A stretch of 39,410 nucleotides of DNA from Symplocastrum torsivum CPER-KK1. GTDB taxonomy: Bacteria > Cyanobacteriota > Cyanobacteriia > Cyanobacteriales > Coleofasciculaceae. The stretch lies in contig JAHHIF010000069.1 in NCBI GenBank assembly GCA_019358875.1, positions 1 through 39,410 on the forward strand, read 5' to 3'. Position numbers and translations under genes: made by a program. How positions within the stretch are numbered: the first letter of the stretch is position 1; every line of letters starts with the position of its first letter. Below are positions 17,278 through 26,726 of the stretch, piece after piece. The notes under the pieces are model-generated. The model did no database searches, was not told the DNA's origin, and worked only from the letters and a program-made list of their open reading frames with translations.

Positions 17278-17514
17278 GATTTTGAGAGCGGAGTGGGGGG
17301 ATTTAGGGTGGATGTACAGGGGGTAAGGAAGTCTTTCTCAAAAACGACCGTTTCTGAGAAGCGGCTCGATTCTCGCTGTGTAAGGTGTTTTTTTAAAAGC
17401 TGGCGTTCAGAGCCAGGAAGGAATCTGTTTATCCACACGAAAAAAAAGTTGCAGCTCTAAATTTATGAGCTATATTTACTATCATAAAAATCTGATTTTT
17501 TAGGACAGTAACTC

Positions 17515-18606
17515 GTGGTTATACTCGATTTGCTAGCTCTTGAGCAGATTTCTGCTGGACTAATTCAGGTATCACAACGGCAGGGTAGGCTATATCCATA
17601 CCCCAAAAATCTCCAATTGGGCTACGACCGAGTGGTTTTGGGTTTTCTACTTGGAGGTAAGCCTGAGCAAGCACCCCCGGCGCTTCCAGAGTTTTATAAC
17701 CACTGGTGTGAGAAGCCTTTTGAAGAATGGGGAGTGGAGGTTGACCCTGAAGTTGATCCAGAGAACACCTTGCTCTTCCTTGGAGAACCAACTGAGCTTG
17801 CAATTGAATTAGCAGAAGCCTTCGGTGGAAGCGTTCTCTCTCAGGAGCAGTCCACAATTGCATCTAAACTTCTTCAGCATTGCCAATCACATTCGCAAGG
17901 GGCGCAAATTTATACAAAGTTCCGAAGATTCATCATTGAGCATCCCGTTCTAACTAACCAGGCGTTAGTAGAAGCAAAAGGGCTGTTTGGACTTGGTGTT
18001 GGATTGGCTGACTTACTAGAGGAGTGTTACGAACCTGCACCTAGTTGTTACAGATTGCAGGAAAATTTCTACGCCTGTCCGTATTGCCATGCACTGACAT
18101 CAGTAGCGAACGCGCAAGTAATTGCGAACCCCGACTGCAATCGCTGTCCACCCGGACGTAGGCTCAAGCGGAAAGTCAAGTTACCCCAGGACGTTCTTAA
18201 ACTCAGACGTGGCATCGAGCGCTTCTGGTTCTACCCTGGACGTGCAGAAATTCGACTATACGAGAAGTTGGTAGAGTTGGGACTTCAGGTTGAGCTTTAT
18301 CCATCCTGCGATCGCTACGACTTAAGAGCTACGTTTGCTGATGGAGAGGTCTGGGCACTCGATTTAAAGGACTATTCAAATCCTTATCTACTGGTGAAGC
18401 GTCTGGGTGATGAACCAATCCCGAACGACCCCCCCTGGAGTTTTGCCTATATTGTCATCCCAAATGAGCGGAAGAGAGACCGTCCCGCCTATCTCAAAGA
18501 ACTCAAGTCGCGATGGCGTTGGCAGAATGCCAAACCAGTGTTTGACGATGCCATTTTCGCTCTAGCCAAGAAAAAGGCTGGTGCCTCTACTAAAGAGACA
18601 CTCTAA
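17515..18606 (+). CDS. PIWI-RE-associated PD-(D/E)XK nuclease (first gene of the island)
   Basis: 363 residues, start GTG at 17515 with AGGA upstream. The N-terminal half is helical and matches the extra domain of three-gene PIWI-RE islands (pPIWI_RE_Y type). A zinc ribbon follows: C188-x2-C191 and C208-x2-C211 (YACPYCHAL...NPDCNRCPPG). The C-terminal domain has a restriction-endonuclease layout: LYEKLVELGLQVELYP, then YDLRATF with Asp269, then ALDLKDY with Asp283-x-Lys285, i.e. the D...(D/E)xK active site. It probably cuts DNA chosen by the PIWI-RE/helicase partners. The helicase gene follows after 23 bp on the same strand. The identity rests strongly on that context. Confidence 0.75.
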   Translation: MVILDLLALEQISAGLIQVSQRQGRLYPYPKNLQLGYDRVVLGFLLGGKPEQAPPALPEFYNHWCEKPFEEWGVEVDPEVDPENTLLFLGEPTELAIELAEAFGGSVLSQEQSTIASKLLQHCQSHSQGAQIYTKFRRFIIEHPVLTNQALVEAKGLFGLGVGLADLLEECYEPAPSCYRLQENFYACPYCHALTSVANAQVIANPDCNRCPPGRRLKRKVKLPQDVLKLRRGIERFWFYPGRAEIRLYEKLVELGLQVELYPSCDRYDLRATFADGEVWALDLKDYSNPYLLVKRLGDEPIPNDPPWSFAYIVIPNERKRDRPAYLKELKSRWRWQNAKPVFDDAIFALAKKKAGASTKETL

Positions 18607-18629
18607 ATCCTCGCGAAGGAAGGTTAAGC

Positions 18630-21600
18630 ATGAGAGAGACTAGAACCTGGCGCTCATCGGCTTCAAAAACGTTGCGAAAGCAAACAGCTTTGCACAAGGA
18701 TCAAATTGAAGCCTTGCTTGATGTGGAGCTTTGTCTATTTGCTATCGAGAGGCTGGGCATACAAACTGAACTGGATACGGCAACTTCTGCATGGTTGCTC
18801 ATCTCTAGTCGGTTTTACCTATTCCCAAAATTAAAGCAGTTGCTCGATACAGCAGAGGCTCATAAAACCCTGTTTAATTTAAGGCAACTGCTTCCTTACA
18901 TCACGAATGAGGATATTGCAGAGCAGTTAGTCAGGGTGTACAGGCAGATTCCATCGAAGTACCGAGCCTACGAGATTGATAACTCCTATCGATTTTCCCG
19001 AAAACCCATGCCCGCAATTTGGGGTAACCGCTTTGAGCAGTTTGAGGATTTGCTGGGCAACAAGTTGAAATATCGCAATCGGACGGTTAAGTACGCTCAA
19101 GCTGGTAAGGAATATAAGTTTAAGGTTGAAGAGAACACATATAGCGTTAAAATTCCGCAAGATTTTCCCCTATACCAGGGTAAGGTCATATCGCTACATC
19201 GGGAAAACATCAAAGCTATTTCAGTTAAACGGGAGGAGATAGAGGAGGCTGCACAATTTCTAGAAAAGTGCTGTGGTGGTAACTATACGAAGCGTTTAGA
19301 GAACATAATCCTCGAACACTTCCAAGGTATGGGATTTGCAACTACTAACGAGATCGTGTTCGACGGCGTAAAGCACATGGTTGGCTTGCTTAATGCTGGC
19401 AAATCCACCTTGATTGAGATTCTAACTGTAGTACTGGCTCAAAAAGGGCATCGGGTTGGTGTCGTTTTTAGCGAGGTCGTAACCTGCCTGAGAATGGCGA
19501 GTTTGCTGGTCAAAGCTGGGTTACGGGTATCAGTCGTCATTGGACAAAGGAACCGGAGAACTCATCTTGAGAACTGGCACAACGTTGATGGTGGCTTAGA
19601 TGGCTTTGAGCATTTGTCTACAGCTTGCCCTTTAAGTCAATACTTTCAGCCATCAGTTCCATCTTCACCTCCATGTTTCGATCTAAGAGAAGTCCAAGAA
19701 CAGGAGAATGATGACCGAGATAATGAGGGAGCAAGAATTTGTCCTCTAATTGGACAATGCCCCAGGCACCGAGATGCTAACGAGCTGAAGAATGCAGATG
19801 TAATTCTGACAACGACAGCTGCGGCTATATTCACTCGCCCACTTCCTCACGTCAGTCCACAATCAATCACCTACTACGAACTGATGTATCGCACTTGCAG
19901 TGTTGTTTTCTTTGATGAGTGCGACAAAATTCAAGCTAATTTGGATTCGACATTTCTACCTGCTATCAAGCTAATTGAAAGAGGGAGTAACGGATTTCTT
20001 GACAAAGTAGTGACCTGGACGCGAACGCACAAGCTACGCAACTCCAGAAGCGATTTGCGACAGGTGCTTTTTGGGCAATTCAATCATGCTCTCCAAAATG
20101 CCGATACCCTTGTTGACAACATTTGCACACAGTTGCAGGTTTCACCCAACGAGAGCGAGTGGCTGGCAGATAAATTCTTCACCTGCTCCTTTCTGGCAAG
20201 ACGTTTCGTTCTGGAGATTGCAAAGGCTCAGGGCATTGATACTGAATCAAATATATTTATCCTTGACAAAAGCCCTGTTTACCAGGAGTTAGCTGAGTTT
20301 CTGCTAGGCGATTGGAAAAATTCTTGGCTGGCTGAGTATGCAATGAGGCTGGTGTCGGAGAACTGGCAGGAACAGCAGGAAACGATCGCCTCAATTGAGA
20401 AGGAACTAACCAAAAAAGGCTGGCTGAAGGGGATTGATGACAAGTGGGGGTTTAGCTGTCGATTCGCATTGTTTCTCAAGCTAGTACTATTTGTGTCATT
20501 TTTCCAGCAGGCAATTAAAACAGCCTATGGTTTAGCTGAACAGGCAGATGGTGCTGATGAGATAGTTTTTTTCAATCGGATTCCCCGCGACTTCTATGGA
20601 TTGATTCCAGGGCTTGCATCTGGTTTAGTTTGTGGATTTAAGCTCGAACAGCAGGAGAATCAATTAACGCTTTGGTACTTCCAGTCGCTCGGACAGGGAC
20701 GTTGGCTGCTAGAAAACTTTTCCCAAGTGTTTGCGGCTGAGGGAACTCAGGGAGCACATACCCTACTGTTAAGCGGCACAAGCTGGGCTGGGCAAAGCCC
20801 TATCTACCATGTCGATCTCAAGGTCGATTACTTACTACGTCCCAAAGAACACCAAGCTGTAGAAGCGATTGCTCAAAGCAACTTTCATTTCTCGCCTTGT
20901 TACTGGCCCGATGGTAAACCCGTTCGTATCTCTGGAGTCGAGAGTAAAGAGGAATCTCTACTGCAAGTTGTGCGCTCGCTACTCCGACAAACCGATGTCT
21001 TGCAGCGTGACTTTGACGCTTTACCTGAGGGGCGAAAGCGTTTGATCTGGTACGTCAACAGCTACGAGCAGGTTGATTTTGTTCATAATGCTGTTTTGAC
21101 GATTGATACCAGTAAGAACTGGAGCCATCAGGTTGCAGCCTTGACCTCCCGTTCGCCTTTGGAAGATGTTGATGAATCGTTGATTGCCCGTGGCAATATT
21201 GAAAATTTCGCCAATACCAACCGAGCCATCCTCATTGCACCCATTGCCGCAATTGGGCGCGGTAAGAATATTTTGAACGAGCAGGGGTTGAGTGCCTTTG
21301 GTGGTGCATACTTTTTGGTGCGCCCACATCCTGCCTCAGACGACCTTGACTACAAGTTTCGGTTAGCACTTTGCGAAGAAAGAAAAGCGCTCGCTCTTGA
21401 GCGCGAGGGAGGCTTGCTAAAGGCTTGCGAAACTTGGCGTAGTGAGGGGTATAGCATTTTTTTGAAAAGCCTTGATACCACTTTACGGTATTCCAACAGG
21501 GGAATGCCCAAAGAAGTCAGGGAAGGGCTGATTTGGACTCAGCTGGTGCTGACTTGGCAGGCGATCGCCCGCACAATTCGCGGTAACCAGCCAACCCTGA

Positions 21601-21806
21601 TTCGATTTATTGATGCGGCTTGGGCACCCAATCTCGCCCTAGGTAAGCCCGAAACGGCACAAGAGTCTCTACTTAAAGGTTTTGAATACGTTCTTCGTCC
21701 TTACCTTTCTAAGAGAAAAACCGGCTACGATGCCCGCGAACTTGCGCTTGTGCGGGCACTCTACGAACCCTTCTACCGTGCTTTGGAGAAAATTGATGGT
21801 TTATAA
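18630..21806 (+). CDS. PIWI-RE island helicase, DinG/XPD-like with Fe-S-type cysteines
   Basis: 1058 residues, preceded by AAGGAAGG. Walker A is GLLNAGKST (252-260); the Walker B/DExD-type motif is FFDECD (about 427-432). Between them lie four cysteines, C333, C349, C371 and C377 (…ICPLIGQCPRH), then NADVILTTTAAAI. DinG/XPD superfamily-2 helicases carry their 4Fe-4S cluster and following motif at this place. The C-terminal motor domain includes KRLIWYVNSYEQVDFV and IGRGKNILNE (about 875-885). The first 230 residues are an extra N-terminal domain (pPIWI_RE_Z-like by position). It would unwind nucleic acid for the PIWI-RE protein. Its 3' end overlaps the PIWI-RE start by 11 bp, implying translational coupling. 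Confidence 0.8.
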   Translation: MRETRTWRSSASKTLRKQTALHKDQIEALLDVELCLFAIERLGIQTELDTATSAWLLISSRFYLFPKLKQLLDTAEAHKTLFNLRQLLPYITNEDIAEQLVRVYRQIPSKYRAYEIDNSYRFSRKPMPAIWGNRFEQFEDLLGNKLKYRNRTVKYAQAGKEYKFKVEENTYSVKIPQDFPLYQGKVISLHRENIKAISVKREEIEEAAQFLEKCCGGNYTKRLENIILEHFQGMGFATTNEIVFDGVKHMVGLLNAGKSTLIEILTVVLAQKGHRVGVVFSEVVTCLRMASLLVKAGLRVSVVIGQRNRRTHLENWHNVDGGLDGFEHLSTACPLSQYFQPSVPSSPPCFDLREVQEQENDDRDNEGARICPLIGQCPRHRDANELKNADVILTTTAAAIFTRPLPHVSPQSITYYELMYRTCSVVFFDECDKIQANLDSTFLPAIKLIERGSNGFLDKVVTWTRTHKLRNSRSDLRQVLFGQFNHALQNADTLVDNICTQLQVSPNESEWLADKFFTCSFLARRFVLEIAKAQGIDTESNIFILDKSPVYQELAEFLLGDWKNSWLAEYAMRLVSENWQEQQETIASIEKELTKKGWLKGIDDKWGFSCRFALFLKLVLFVSFFQQAIKTAYGLAEQADGADEIVFFNRIPRDFYGLIPGLASGLVCGFKLEQQENQLTLWYFQSLGQGRWLLENFSQVFAAEGTQGAHTLLLSGTSWAGQSPIYHVDLKVDYLLRPKEHQAVEAIAQSNFHFSPCYWPDGKPVRISGVESKEESLLQVVRSLLRQTDVLQRDFDALPEGRKRLIWYVNSYEQVDFVHNAVLTIDTSKNWSHQVAALTSRSPLEDVDESLIARGNIENFANTNRAILIAPIAAIGRGKNILNEQGLSAFGGAYFLVRPHPASDDLDYKFRLALCEERKALALEREGGLLKACETWRSEGYSIFLKSLDTTLRYSNRGMPKEVREGLIWTQLVLTWQAIARTIRGNQPTLIRFIDAAWAPNLALGKPETAQESLLKGFEYVLRPYLSKRKTGYDARELALVRALYEPFYRALEKIDGL

Positions 21807-24468
21807 TCGCATTCAATTGATGGCTCTGCAAGTTCCCACGCACTTGGCTTTGCCGTTTAATCTGTACGCTCTGACAGTTCCACAACATTGGAAGGAGCTA
21901 TTGAGCCGCTTGCAAAGACATAAGTTGGGTAAGGATTATGTTCTGCCGCCAGTTGAGGCGTTGAATCCCATCCTTCAACTATTATTTGACGACATTCTGT
22001 TCTTTCGCCGAGGGGCTTTCAGACCAAGCTCCAACGCTAGATTGCTTTATTCTAAAACCGATCAAATTTCTACCAAAGAAATTGCTGATGTATTCAAAAC
22101 TTGGCTCAGAGTTTCCTTTGAAAATTCCAAGTTCCTGACTGATGATGACATAGCTCAAATTCATGCCCTTTCTGGTAATGATTTACAGTTTGAGCCAGTG
22201 TCACTTCCAGAACCAATTTGGGAAATAGTAGAGGGGGAACTGAGAATTGACCCTCTGTTCTATGATTTGATTCCCTACCTATGTGCTTCCGCTGTTGCAT
22301 CAAGCCCGTTCTCTTTGGTCAACCCTTCGACTGGTGAAGTAGCTGAAGAAGTAGTCCTGTATGAGAGTGATTTGGAGGGCGAGGGGATTAACGAAGCAAT
22401 TAGTTGGTTCCCCCTTCCGGTAGCTCGACAACGCAAAAAGAGGGGCAGCGATGAGAAAGAAGAAATCACTCATTACTACTCCTATTGTCTAAAATTCGCC
22501 TTGCACTACGACACGGGGGGGTATCCCTATCTCATCTGCAATGCTGGTCTTAGACGATGGATTAATTGGTCATTGGGTTATTTACCATCTGCTACAAGTG
22601 TTTGCATTAAACCGGTCAACTCAAGCCGATTTGCTGCCTGCAAGCTACAGTATATGGGCAAGGAAAAGGGAATTGAGTTTGAGAACAATTTAGTTCGGCT
22701 CTTACAAGAGCTTAACTGCCGAGAGCGCTTCACTGCCAAGGATGTGGTTGAGACCCCTTACAGAAACAGTAATCTTGCCTGGGCAGCCGTCTACAACAAT
22801 AGGATGTCAACTTCCCACAATGTTAATCCGGGATTCTTTCCAGTAGATATTGCGATGTTCCAGCAGGCTTGCATTGAACGGTTTCAGCAGGTTCTTGGTA
22901 CAGAGTTCTCTTTGCTGGAAGCCTACTCTCGTTGTGATAATCAGAAAGCACTTAATCGAGTCAGATCTGCCTATACCAAAGTCGAGGCATTTGTTAGATC
23001 TCATTTTGCTACTGAGACAAGTCCCCCTCCCTTTCACATCCCTTCCAATCTGAGATTAGTTCTGTTAGCGCAAAGCCAAGAAGCTAAAGATTTGATTGTT
23101 CCACTAGCCAGGAAGTATGGCATTGCGAATGTAGAAATTTACGATCTTGGGACTCTAGGTGCAGAGTTACCTGGTAAGTCATGGAAAAGTGAGTGCAGCG
23201 ATCGTATTCACAAATTTCAGCAAACTCTGCCACCCTCGCCTCAGGAGCGGAAAACCTTAACTCTAGTAGAAATTTTACCCAAAGATATTTTTTGGAAAGA
23301 GCGTGAGAAAGACCCAAAGCCTTGCTTTCGACCCGCATTAGCGAGGCTGGGTAGTGTCACTGATCATTTTGAACCGAAAGCTGAGGATGACTCCAAGGAT
23401 TTTCTCACTCCTGAGGCTTTGAATGCTGAGCTTGCTCGACGAGAGGACGAGAAAGAAGCACTTGAAGAGGATGGTAAATTCCTTAAAGCATCATCTCTTA
23501 AAAGCAATTTTGCACACCGCGTTGAAAATACCTTGCTAACAGGCTTGTCAATGACGGGCGCTTATATCTATCCGAACTTTGAAGCTAAGAATTTTCCTGC
23601 TAGCGTAGCGAGTGTAGGAGTTTACTTAATTCGTTTCTACATTGGCGACAAAACAGAGTACCTTCCTATGGCAGTACGCATGGATGAGACAGGTATCACT
23701 GCCAAAGCCTATGGATGTAATGACTGGTTAGACTTCGATACATTTCAGGTGGAAATGGCTGTGGGAAAAACTTTTCAGCCTATTGACTCTAAAGGAAGCA
23801 AAGCTAAGATTCAAGCCTGGGTGTTCCATAATCTGTTCCAAGAGTCCAAACAACCAACCCTATTCTGCTTTGAGGCAGACAATCTCCGTAAACAAGGATT
23901 GGATTTTCTGCAAAAGCAATACTGGCAGAAACGTACTCTTGCTTTTAACACCGACTTTAATGCCCGCGAATCTGTAACCTTCACTCCGATTTCCAAGTAT
24001 CCCCATGTGCGAATAGCATCAATCATTACTCCTGATACTGGAGAAGTTCCTCTATATCGAGCCGTTGGTAAGAGTGGCGAACTGGCTGGACATACTGGAG
24101 GAGTGTTTCATCCTCCTTCACAGGGGGCTGAATGCGGTTACTACTACCTCAGTAATCAACGTCCAACTTCCCGTAGTGGCGGCATTCTACAAGAAAGCAA
24201 ACTGGTGCCAATGGCTAAAACTAGAGGGAAGAATGCAGGCAAAGCAAAAAAGCCAAATCCAAAAGCTCAGGGGTATAACCCACGCGGAGTTTTTCTGAAC
24301 CTAACGTTGCAAGAGGGCGACTGCTTCAGTGATTGGGCAAGTTTTGTGCAAGCTTTACGCCTCTATGGATTAATTCATTATCTTGATACAACTATTCTGC
24401 CTGCCCCCTTGCATCTTGCTGCTGGACTTGACAGTTATCGACCAATCCAAGCTATCCGAGAACCGTAA
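21796..24468 (+). CDS. PIWI-RE protein (prokaryotic Argonaute-related, pPIWI_RE)
   Basis: 890 residues, start ATG at 21796 with GGAGA seven bases before it; an in-frame ATG at 21682 lies deep in the helicase gene and is rejected. The N-terminal part corresponds to the pPIWI_RE module. The C-terminal third (about 575-885) has an RNase H-like strand order: SVGVYLIRFYIGD, EYLPMAVRMDETG, TLFCFEADNLRKQG, then HVRIASIITPDTGEVPLYRA, with Arg739 and Glu750 as candidates for the family's namesake R and E. PIWI-RE proteins are predicted to bind guide or hybrid nucleic acids in defence against invading DNA. I cannot tell whether the slicer-type acidic residues are complete. Its context (REase, helicase) matches the known three-gene island. 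Confidence 0.78.
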   Translation: MVYNRIQLMALQVPTHLALPFNLYALTVPQHWKELLSRLQRHKLGKDYVLPPVEALNPILQLLFDDILFFRRGAFRPSSNARLLYSKTDQISTKEIADVFKTWLRVSFENSKFLTDDDIAQIHALSGNDLQFEPVSLPEPIWEIVEGELRIDPLFYDLIPYLCASAVASSPFSLVNPSTGEVAEEVVLYESDLEGEGINEAISWFPLPVARQRKKRGSDEKEEITHYYSYCLKFALHYDTGGYPYLICNAGLRRWINWSLGYLPSATSVCIKPVNSSRFAACKLQYMGKEKGIEFENNLVRLLQELNCRERFTAKDVVETPYRNSNLAWAAVYNNRMSTSHNVNPGFFPVDIAMFQQACIERFQQVLGTEFSLLEAYSRCDNQKALNRVRSAYTKVEAFVRSHFATETSPPPFHIPSNLRLVLLAQSQEAKDLIVPLARKYGIANVEIYDLGTLGAELPGKSWKSECSDRIHKFQQTLPPSPQERKTLTLVEILPKDIFWKEREKDPKPCFRPALARLGSVTDHFEPKAEDDSKDFLTPEALNAELARREDEKEALEEDGKFLKASSLKSNFAHRVENTLLTGLSMTGAYIYPNFEAKNFPASVASVGVYLIRFYIGDKTEYLPMAVRMDETGITAKAYGCNDWLDFDTFQVEMAVGKTFQPIDSKGSKAKIQAWVFHNLFQESKQPTLFCFEADNLRKQGLDFLQKQYWQKRTLAFNTDFNARESVTFTPISKYPHVRIASIITPDTGEVPLYRAVGKSGELAGHTGGVFHPPSQGAECGYYYLSNQRPTSRSGGILQESKLVPMAKTRGKNAGKAKKPNPKAQGYNPRGVFLNLTLQEGDCFSDWASFVQALRLYGLIHYLDTTILPAPLHLAAGLDSYRPIQAIREP

Positions 24469-24516
24469 CGGGCAAACAATGCAGTGTGTTGCCAAAACTG
24501 ATGAAGTCGTCTCCTT

Positions 24517-25893
24517 CTAGTTTTTCAAGGGCAAAAAACGCTTAGATTCTGCTACCCATTGCCACGCGATCTCGTCTGGGTCTCTACTCTTAATCCACTC
24601 AGCTAAATCGGGTCTTTTCTTGGCACTGCCAAGCGTAGAACTCTTGACCATCAATCGCTGTACCATCTGGCTATGCGTTAGCGAGCTATTGACTAACTCA
24701 CCCGTTGATTCATTGCCTTTCTGTGCCTGCTCCTCTTTGAAATCAGGTTGTGGCTCATCATTGGATGAGCTTGAAGGAGTTTCTCCCTCATCTGGCACTT
24801 CAGCCGTTCTTGGAGAGGGGGACGATGATTCACGGAAAAACTCCTCAGTGACAGCTTGCTGACTCTCTAAGGAGTCTAAACCTAATTCAATAAGTGAACT
24901 CTCCGGCTCACTCTTGGCACTCGGTGGCGGTTGATTTTGATTAGCTTCCGCTTCCTCAATCGGCTGTGCTTCATCTAATCCCGATTCTGAGATTAGCGCT
25001 TCGAGCTGTTTCAACAACGATTCGAGTCGAGAGCGCTTTGAGGGGTTCTCCCACACCTTTAACTTCTTTACTCGCTTAGTCGTCGCATCTATCCGAGCCG
25101 CAAATTCTCCTTGTTCGAGTGGCGGTTGAGAGGCTTTGACCCGCTCCCGGATTTGACTTAAAGAGAGAGAAGAAGTGATCGCATCTTGCAGCAAACTTTG
25201 ACGCTCTTGCTCATCCTCAATCCGAGCCAGGACAGTCGCCTTTGTATAGGCAATTTGCCCCTGCCGCAAAGCCTCCAAAATATCTTCGGGCAGGTTAAGT
25301 AGAGGGAGCCGATTTCTAATAAAGGACTGCCAAGTCATCAGCCCTAGCCCTGCAAACACTTGCTCCACCGCTTCGGCTTCCGCATTAATGGTAACGTTAC
25401 CATTAGATTTAGAAGAAAGCCGCTCGTTTTGCAGGCGGTACAGGACTTTCGGCACGTCCTCGACAGGACACTCAAGTTGCAAAGCGAGTAGCTGTACAAT
25501 TCCTTCCGTTTCCTCAAAAGCACTGAGGTCTTCTCTCTGTAAGTTTTCAATCAAAGCCAGTTGCAGCGCTTCCCGTTCGTTGAGCGCCTTGACCACCACA
25601 GGCACTTCTGACAAGCCCACGGCTTGAGCAGCACGGTAACGTCTCTCTCCCGCAACCAACTCGTAGTTTCCCTCTGATAAGGGACGGACTAAAAGTGGCT
25701 CCAAGATACCGTGTTCCCGAACGGACTGGACGAGCTGCTCTAGCTTCTCTGGGTCAAAGTAGCGCCGGGGTTGCTGGGAGGGCAGAATAATCTGCTCAAT
25801 CGCCAGACAGGGGAGGGGGAAGGGTTCTTCCCCAAACAAGTTATCCAGACCTTTGAGACGTTTAACAGGTGGCTTGCGGCTTCTCGGACTCAT
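24517..25893 (-). CDS. parB: ParB-family partition protein
   Basis: 458 residues. The N-terminal ParB/Srx nuclease-like domain has QPRRYFDPEKLEQLVQSVRE, the CTPase motif GERRYRAAQ and ENLQREDLS. A central helical HTH region follows (GLGLMTWQSFIRNRLPLLNL, QGQIAYTKATVLARI). Then there is a long acidic, low-complexity linker rich in E, S and P, ending in a basic tail. ParB binds parS centromere sites and spreads as a CTP-dependent clamp for replicon segregation. The start overlaps the parA stop as ATGA, with GGAGG upstream, so the pair is one operon. It is convergent with the PIWI-RE operon (48 bp apart). A palindrome within the gene may be its parS. Confidence 0.93.
   Translation of the reverse strand: MSPRSRKPPVKRLKGLDNLFGEEPFPLPCLAIEQIILPSQQPRRYFDPEKLEQLVQSVREHGILEPLLVRPLSEGNYELVAGERRYRAAQAVGLSEVPVVVKALNEREALQLALIENLQREDLSAFEETEGIVQLLALQLECPVEDVPKVLYRLQNERLSSKSNGNVTINAEAEAVEQVFAGLGLMTWQSFIRNRLPLLNLPEDILEALRQGQIAYTKATVLARIEDEQERQSLLQDAITSSLSLSQIRERVKASQPPLEQGEFAARIDATTKRVKKLKVWENPSKRSRLESLLKQLEALISESGLDEAQPIEEAEANQNQPPPSAKSEPESSLIELGLDSLESQQAVTEEFFRESSSPSPRTAEVPDEGETPSSSSNDEPQPDFKEEQAQKGNESTGELVNSSLTHSQMVQRLMVKSSTLGSAKKRPDLAEWIKSRDPDEIAWQWVAESKRFLPLKN
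25386..25405. promoter_or_regulatory. Candidate parS centromere site (20-bp palindrome inside parB)
   Basis: TAATGGTAACGTTACCATTA is a perfect 20-bp palindrome inside parB, where it encodes NGNVTIN. Perfect palindromes of this length are rare in coding sequence. parS sites are palindromes of 14-16 bp or more and can lie within parB genes. I saw only this one copy. Confidence 0.4.
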
Positions 25894-26648
25894 GGAATTT
25901 CCTCCAACATCTGGGCAATCGTTGTCAAAATGTCTACCGCTGGATGCTTAGGTGCGGATAACGCCAAAGGTAAGTGCTGCTCGGACGCATCAGCCAACGC
26001 GGTTGTCCGAGGAATGCAGGGAAAGACTATTCCTTCAACGTCTGAAAACTGGTCTTGAATTGCCTGGAGGATACGTTGGTCTTGAGAGTTGCCCTTGGCA
26101 AACATCGTGGGCAAGTACCCGGCAATCTTGAGTTGACGGTTCGCACGGGAACGCACCCGTTTAATGGTGCGAAATAGCAAGTCAGTTCCCTGGAAAGCTT
26201 TATATTGCGTCTGAATCGGAATCAAAACGTGGGTTGAGGCGACCAGGCTGATGTAGCTTAAGATGCCAAGGCTGGGCGGACAATCAATCAAAATGAATGC
26301 ATACTCGTCGAGGACGGGTGCGAGCGCATCCTTCATCCGTTGCTCCCGCATGTCCGCCGTCACCAGTTCCAGTTCCGCCCCACTCAAGTTAATGTTGGCT
26401 GGAGCTAAATCAACACCGTGGATGTTGGTATGGATGGGCAGTGGTTCATCTTCGAGCAGTGCCTCGTAGAGTGTTTTCTCAATTTCTAACGGCTCTAGAC
26501 CCATAAACGTCGTCAGCGAGGACTGCGGATCTAAATCAATCAACAAGACTCGATGCTCTCGCTGTGCTAAATGGTAGCCGAGGTTCATCGTCAGGGTCGT
26601 TTTCCCGACCCCGCCCGATTGATTAAATAGTGAGATGACGCGGCTCAC
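25890..26648 (-). CDS. parA: ParA-family partition ATPase
   Basis: 252 residues. The P-loop region is NQSGGVGKTTLTMNLGYHLA (residues about 9-28), Walker A' is VLLIDLDPQSSLT, and the switch/Walker B region is FILIDCPPSLG. The deviant Walker motif keeps the catalytic GKTT, but the leading signature lysine of KGGVGKT is serine here. ParA patterns on the nucleoid and is released by ParB to move plasmids or chromosomes. The start is GTG at 26648, without a strong ribosome site. It overlaps parB by 4 bp and follows the recombinase gene by 78 bp in the same direction. Confidence 0.93.
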   Translation of the reverse strand: MSRVISLFNQSGGVGKTTLTMNLGYHLAQREHRVLLIDLDPQSSLTTFMGLEPLEIEKTLYEALLEDEPLPIHTNIHGVDLAPANINLSGAELELVTADMREQRMKDALAPVLDEYAFILIDCPPSLGILSYISLVASTHVLIPIQTQYKAFQGTDLLFRTIKRVRSRANRQLKIAGYLPTMFAKGNSQDQRILQAIQDQFSDVEGIVFPCIPRTTALADASEQHLPLALSAPKHPAVDILTTIAQMLEEIP

Positions 26649-26726
26649 TTGGCTGCGGCTCTTTTAGGTAACGATAAGCTAATCATAAGACCGCCGCACT
26701 CAATTAAACCCTTGCTTGAATAAGAA

